Assembly: GCA_964599655.1 (NCBI GenBank)
Contig: CAZRGV010000096.1
Location: 1-24,582 of the forward strand
Reading direction: 5' to 3'
Origin: CAZRGV01 sp964599655
GTDB lineage: Bacteria; Planctomycetota; Planctomycetia; Isosphaerales; Isosphaeraceae
Length of the DNA: 24,582 nt
Part shown: positions 21,379 to 24,582 of the stretch, one piece after another
Layout: each line of letters begins with the position of its first letter
Numbering within the stretch: the first letter of the stretch is position 1
Notes under the pieces: model-generated
What the model saw: the letters and a program-made list of their open reading frames with translations, nothing else
What the model was told of the DNA's origin: nothing
The model's database searches: none
Made by a program: the position numbers and the translations under genes

Positions 21379-21711
21379 ATGACTGCGGATCTCCCCTCGA
21401 CCAAGGCATCCGATTCCCGGCGAGCCATCCCCGTGATCGCTCCGCAACGGGACGCGGAAGCCCGTCTGCGTCGCGGCGGTTACCTCGCGCTTCACGACGT
21501 CTCGTGCGAGCAGCACGGGGAGGTGCTCTACCTCCGCGGTTGCTTGCCCTCGTACTTCTTGAAGCAGATGGCGCAAGCGATCGTCGCGGAGGTCGAAGGA
21601 GTTGGCGAAATCGTCAACCGGATTGAGGTGGTCGGCTCGCCGAGCCGTCCGTCGGCCGAGGCCGAGTCCTCGGTCCGGCCGGTGGATTCCGCCAAGACAA
21701 CCAACAACTGA
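21379..21711 (+). CDS. BON-domain protein
   Basis: A 110-residue protein with one BON domain at about 25-86 (RDAEARLRRGGYLALHDVSC, then EVLYLRGCLPSYFLKQMAQA and VGEIVNRIEVV). The pattern of a short helix, a G-x-V/L-x-L-x-G strand-turn, a helix and the final I-x-N-x-I/V strand is characteristic. BON domains are thought to bind membranes or lipids and occur in OsmY and in channels. There is no signal peptide or membrane helix, so it is probably cytoplasmic. The C-terminus (87-110) is Ser/Thr/Pro-rich. GGAG (21366-21369) lies nine bases before the ATG. It precedes csrA by 66 bases on the same strand and may be co-transcribed. Confidence 0.85.
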   Translation: MTADLPSTKASDSRRAIPVIAPQRDAEARLRRGGYLALHDVSCEQHGEVLYLRGCLPSYFLKQMAQAIVAEVEGVGEIVNRIEVVGSPSRPSAEAESSVRPVDSAKTTNN

Positions 21712-21777
21712 CTGTGCGTTTCGTCCCAATCCGGCCCATCGTTCACCACTTGCGTTGCCTTGAAGGGAGTCTGAGAC

Positions 21778-22026
21778 ATGCTGGTTCTTAGCCGCAAGAT
21801 CAACGAAGGCATCCTCATCGACAACCAGATTCGCGTCACGGTGCTGAGCATTCGCGGCAACCAGGTGCGGATCGGGATCGAGGCCCCGGGCCACATCCGA
21901 GTGATCCGCGAGGAGCTGACGCGCGCCGATCGTCCCAACACCGCGATGGCCCCCCACAACTACGCGACTGTGAACGAGACGACGCTCGAGCCTCATCCGG
22001 TTGTTTCCGAGATCGCTCCGCGTTGA
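21778..22026 (+). CDS. csrA: Carbon storage regulator CsrA/RsmA
   Basis: An 82-residue RNA-binding global regulator. The core is canonical: MLVLSRKINEGILI (1-14), then VLSIRGNQVRIGIEAP (23-38) and HIRVIREEL (40-48); L4, R6 and the VxREEL region form the RNA-binding face in known CsrA dimers. CsrA binds GGA motifs, often in hairpin loops near ribosome binding sites, and represses or stabilises mRNAs. The C-terminus (50-82) is about 20 residues longer than in E. coli CsrA (61 residues), without a recognisable motif. AAGGGAG lies eight bases before the ATG. In flagellated bacteria csrA often lies near fliW; no flagellar gene is seen here. Confidence 0.96.
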   Translation: MLVLSRKINEGILIDNQIRVTVLSIRGNQVRIGIEAPGHIRVIREELTRADRPNTAMAPHNYATVNETTLEPHPVVSEIAPR

Positions 22027-22055
22027 TGGATCGGCGGGCGTCGGACCGTCTCGTG

Positions 22056-22070
22056 GACCGCAACGCGGTC
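22056..22070. other. Hairpin between csrA and the next gene
   Basis: GACCGC (22056-22061) and GCGGTC (22065-22070) form a perfect 6-bp stem with an AAC loop, 30 bases after the csrA stop. No T-run follows, so it is at best a weak terminator or an RNA structural element. Confidence 0.35.
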
Positions 22071-22113
22071 GCGGGGCCGTCCGGAGCCGCCGCGTCGATC
22101 GGAACCAGGACCG

Positions 22114-22866
22114 ATGAACGCCGCTTCCTCCCCAACGCCGTTCGAGGGTCGGTCGCGCTGGCCGGAAGGGGCCCGTTATCGCTACCGGCTCGGTGGCCAT
22201 GAACTGGACCTCTTCCTCCGCCGCGTCCGTCCGAAGACCCTGGAAGACGTCGTGACCGGAGAGGTCGATCTCGCCTTGCTGGTCGAGGGCCCGGCGATCG
22301 CTCTGGCCTTTCGGTTTGGTCCGGATGGGCCCTGGGCGGTGACCGCGCCGTTCCACTGGCAGCTCCTGCCGCCGAGCGATCGCGCCCTGCCGGGAGAACT
22401 CGCTCCGACGTCCGAGGGCTCGTCCCGGCTCTGGTCGACCCTCTGGATCACCCTGGTCGAGGCCCGGACCGGCCAGGTCCTGGCGCGTCGAGCCGTCGCG
22501 TTGCGTCCCGAATTCACCAGGAACCTCCACCAGGCCATCCGTCAGCAGGCCCTGGAATCCGTCCCGGACACCAGGCTCGACCCGAGCCCCGCCTGGCTCC
22601 GCCAACGTCCCGAGGACCTCGTGGCCCGCGCTCGGGCAAGGACCCATTGCGCCGCGGCCCGGCCGTTCGGAACCAAGCCGTCTCCCACGCTTCCCCCCGA
22701 CTCGGGAGCCTCGCCCGCCGCTGGCGGGTCGCCCGGTCCCAGCGGAGGAACCTCCCGCCGGACTCGGACGACACGACGGCGGTCCTGCCGATCGGACCCG
22801 GATGCCTCCGCGTCCAACGTTCCGACCTCGAGGGTCAACCCATCCGTCTCCAAGACGCTCCCATAA
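22114..22866 (+). CDS. Hypothetical protein with a low-complexity C-terminus
   Basis: A 250-residue protein that I do not recognise. Residues 1-165 look like a folded, mostly beta domain (ARYRYRLGGHELDLFLRRVR, then VDLALLVEGPAIALAFRFGP and STLWITLVEARTGQVLARRA). From about residue 170 to the end the translation turns into Ala/Pro/Ser/Arg-rich sequence (ARARARTHCAAARPFG..., RRTRTTRRRSCRS), typical of disordered tails or of a wrong frame. Another frame over the last 200 bases gives a more protein-like composition (PDSDDTTAVLPIGPGC), so an indel near 22620-22650 is possible; however, that frame has no stop before running into the next gene, so I kept this one. There is no signal peptide. AGGA lies three bases before the ATG. 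It lies between csrA and a Cys-rich small gene, on the same strand, so co-transcription is plausible. Confidence 0.6.
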   Translation: MNAASSPTPFEGRSRWPEGARYRYRLGGHELDLFLRRVRPKTLEDVVTGEVDLALLVEGPAIALAFRFGPDGPWAVTAPFHWQLLPPSDRALPGELAPTSEGSSRLWSTLWITLVEARTGQVLARRAVALRPEFTRNLHQAIRQQALESVPDTRLDPSPAWLRQRPEDLVARARARTHCAAARPFGTKPSPTLPPDSGASPAAGGSPGPSGGTSRRTRTTRRRSCRSDPDASASNVPTSRVNPSVSKTLP

Positions 22867-22884
22867 CCAGAAATAGGTGCCATC

Positions 22885-23196
22885 ATGTTGAGAGGCGATC
22901 CAAACCGGGTGACCGTGTGCCAGGGCGAGTGCGTTTGCCACTCCATCCAGAACCTCCACGTCTTCCACCGCGATTTTCCGGAAATCTGGTCGGAGGGGAA
23001 CACGCCGGCCGAAGCCGCCGAACACCTGGCCCATCAGCTCTGGCTCGCCGCCGAGGCCGCGAGGTCCCAGTGGCAGCGCGACGCCGTTGAACAGGCGATC
23101 GCCGATGTCGCCGCCTTCCGCGAGGGCCTGCCCGCCGCCGCCGGAGGCGAGAAACGTCGCCGCCGGCGCCCGGAGAAACGCCGCATCGTATCTTGA
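22885..23196 (+). CDS. Small protein with an N-terminal CxxxCxC motif, unknown function
   Basis: A 103-residue protein, not recognised. Residues 9-22 contain VTVCQGECVCHSIQ: three cysteines (C12, C16, C18) and a histidine (H19) that could bind a metal or form disulphides. The middle (about 25-85) is rich in acidic residues and alanine and looks helical (TPAEAAEHLAHQLWLAAEAARSQW). The last 15 residues are a basic tail (KRRRRRPEKRR). There is no signal peptide. It starts 18 bases after the preceding gene, so the two are probably co-transcribed; the ribosome binding site (AGGTG) is weak. The basic tail suggests possible nucleic-acid or membrane contact, but nothing more can be said. Confidence 0.6.
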   Translation: MLRGDPNRVTVCQGECVCHSIQNLHVFHRDFPEIWSEGNTPAEAAEHLAHQLWLAAEAARSQWQRDAVEQAIADVAAFREGLPAAAGGEKRRRRRPEKRRIVS

Positions 23197-23277
23197 TTCG
23201 AACTTCGGATTTCGCCGCGAGCCGAACGTCCATCGAGGGCGGCTCGCGGCCCAGCGTTTCCGGCGGAGCACCTCCCC

Positions 23278-24091
23278 ATGTTGAAGACGATTCTGATCGG
23301 GCTCGACGGCACCAAAGATTGCGAGTCGGCCCTCGAGCTGGGACTCCGCTGGGCGAAATTGTATGATGCGTTGTTGATTGGCTGCGGTGTTGTCGATACG
23401 CCGGGCATCCAGGTCGCCGAATCGACGCTCTGGGCCGAGCGAGGCGACCATGCTCACCGACGTCCAGCGGATCGTCGAGCAGGCGCTGAGCCAGTTCGCC
23501 TCGCGCTGCGAGGAGGCGGGCATCCGCTACCGCACGCTCGAGGACTTCGGCACTCCCTACCTCGAACTCCTCAACGAAGCCCAGCGCTACGATTTGATCT
23601 TGCTTGGCCGGCAAACCCACTTCGAGTTCGGCTGGCGAAGCAGCAGCGACGCCACGCTGCAACGCGTCGCGCAGGAAGGTTCGAGACCGGTGGTGGCCGT
23701 TCCGCCCACCCCCCGAGACGACGGACCTGTCTTGCTCGCCTTCGACGGCAGCACGCAGGCCTCGAGGGCCCTCGCCGCCTTCGAGGCGACCGGCCTTCTG
23801 CCAACACGATCCGTGCATGTGCTGAGCGTCGATCGGGATCGGGAACTCGCGGCGCGCCTGGCCGACCGCGCGGTCGACTTCCTTCGGTTCCACGAGCGGG
23901 AGGCCATCCCCTTGCCCGTGGCGACCAGCGCCAAGCCCGCCGAGACGATCCTCGCGGAGGCCGAACGGCTCGGTGCCGGTCTGCTCGTGATGGGGGCCTA
24001 TGGTCATAGCACGATTCACGAATTCTTCCTCGGGTCGGTGACTCGCTCGGTGCTCAAGGAGACGACTCTCCCCGTCTTCTGCTCCCATTGA
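23278..24091 (+). pseudogene. Tandem-domain universal stress protein (UspA family), frameshifted
   Basis: Universal stress proteins are nucleotide-binding stress survival proteins. The first frame from ATG 23278 gives MLKTILIGLDGTKDCESALE and LYDALLIGCGVVDTPGIQVAESTLWAERGD, a normal first Usp domain start. The homology then continues in the +1 frame from about 23450 (MLTDVQRIVEQALSQF...). Dropping one C in GACC at 23446-23449 restores WAERGD-MLTDVQ. The region is 814 bases, one more than a multiple of three; repaired it encodes about 270 residues. The second Usp domain begins at DDGPVLLAFDGSTQASRAL and ends with GLLVMGAYGHSTIHEFFLGSVTRSVL, which contains the ATP-binding G-x-x-G-x9-G-S/T pattern. 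Both halves are otherwise well preserved, so a sequencing error is quite possible. Confidence 0.85.
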
Positions 24092-24279
24092 TCCCCGAGC
24101 GAGTCCCAATCGCCGGGCCGTCCGGTCCTCCTCCTCTCTCGGGAGTGGCCGGCCGGCCCGGCCTTCCCGTCCGTCGAGCCAGATCGGATCGGCGCACGAG
24201 CCGCCCGGTCCGAGCACGAGGTTCGGTCGTCGTTCGGGGATGACCTTGGCGGCGGTCTCCTCCAGAGGATGGGTCCGTC

Positions 24280-24582
24280 TCATGAGGTCCGATCGGCCTC
24301 CGCCTCAGACCGCTGGCGGCAAGCCTTGAACCAGGCGGAGGGGTCATGGCCCGGCGGGGGGAGGAACCGCTCGAAGATCCGAGCGAGTTCGGGGCCGCCG
24401 CGGGCCTTGAGGGCGGCCAGGACCTTCGTCGTGGACAGGACGTTGGGCTTCGGCGCCTCCTCGGACGTCGGCGACGGCTCGTTCGAGGATTCGAGCAGGG
24501 ACTCGCGGTCCAGTTCGAACATCGAGACGATCCGCTCGACAACCTCCTCGGGTGACGGTTCTGGCGCGTCGTTGGTCGAAGG
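24280..24582 (-). CDS. Unrecognised protein, C-terminal part (runs off the right edge)
   Basis: The frame is open from the window edge to the TGA at 24280, giving at least 100 residues. It reads SPEEVVERIVSMFELDRESLLE near the edge, then an acidic Ser/Pro-rich linker, then VLAALKARGGPELARIFERFLPPPGHDPSAWFKACRQR. Most of it is helical and charged. An internal ATG at 24522 could be a start, but coding-like sequence continues upstream of it, so I read this as the C-terminus of a longer protein. No family is recognised. It converges with the universal stress gene, 188 bases away. Confidence 0.5.
   Translation of the reverse strand, partial: PSTNDAPEPSPEEVVERIVSMFELDRESLLESSNEPSPTSEEAPKPNVLSTTKVLAALKARGGPELARIFERFLPPPGHDPSAWFKACRQRSEAEADRTS

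Noticed and set aside
23436..23455. Programmed ribosomal frameshifting in the universal stress gene
   Set aside because: No slippery heptamer or strong downstream structure is apparent; a one-base indel explains it more simply.
20800..23523. A 907-codon open frame on the minus strand
   Set aside because: It runs antisense through the BON, csrA and downstream genes, its translation is Arg/Gly/Pro-rich without family motifs, and csrA is certain on the other strand.
1..24582. CRISPR arrays, transposases, integrases, phage or restriction genes
   Set aside because: No spaced direct repeats, no terminal inverted repeats flanking an open frame and no such protein families were recognised.

Overview
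The window looks like a draft fragment from a GC-rich planctomycete, probably of the Isosphaeraceae type. This is inferred from the very high GC content with GC-rich third codon positions, from a CehA/McbA-type metallohydrolase, a roughly 614-residue UbiD, a small Lys/Ala-rich histone-H1-like protein and a BON-csrA pair, and from loose gene packing with few obvious operons. No plasmid, phage, insertion-sequence, CRISPR, rRNA or tRNA signature was found. A 15-base run of N at 14782-14796 marks an assembly gap, and two genes (a ubiX homologue and a universal stress gene) carry frameshifts.

Left part (1-2758, all minus strand): the 5' end of clpC, a small membrane protein with TPR repeats, and an AsmA-like envelope protein. 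Next (3222-9525, all plus strand) come three genes linked to export or the membrane: a secreted CehA/McbA-family metallohydrolase, a six-helix membrane protein of unknown function, and a 934-residue secreted protein that joins a serine beta-lactamase-like domain to an amidohydrolase-3 (YtcJ-like) domain.

Centre (9837-14335): a quinone-type cluster with ubiD on the minus strand, divergent from ubiE/menG, a frameshifted ubiX and a short-chain dehydrogenase on the plus strand. UbiX makes the prenylated flavin that UbiD decarboxylases need, and UbiE/MenG methylates the decarboxylated quinone precursor, so the three functions fit one late-step pathway. Then on the minus strand (14347-16730) lie a beta-helix protein broken by the assembly gap, a 74-residue charged protein with a clear terminator, and an Hsp20 chaperone. 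The hsp20 leader is the most interesting regulatory stretch: a terminator-like hairpin with a T6 run, then a hairpin that pairs CUCCUUUU with the AAAAGGGG Shine-Dalgarno region just before the start codon, resembling a fourU-type RNA thermometer.

Right part (17145-24582): a degenerate cupin and a second short-chain dehydrogenase on plus; a histone-H1-like protein with a TTGACA-N17-TAATAA promoter and a terminator on minus; a secreted GH13 alpha-amylase-family enzyme on minus; and a plus-strand group of BON-domain protein, csrA, two unrecognised proteins and a frameshifted tandem-domain universal stress protein. The C-terminal end of an unrecognised minus-strand protein runs off the right edge.

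I did not find an unmistakable new multi-gene system. The best candidates for something undescribed are the hsp20 leader, the beta-lactamase-like/amidohydrolase fusion, and a 16-base motif (CCTGGTGTA-CCATCAG) shared upstream of ubiE and the cupin gene.
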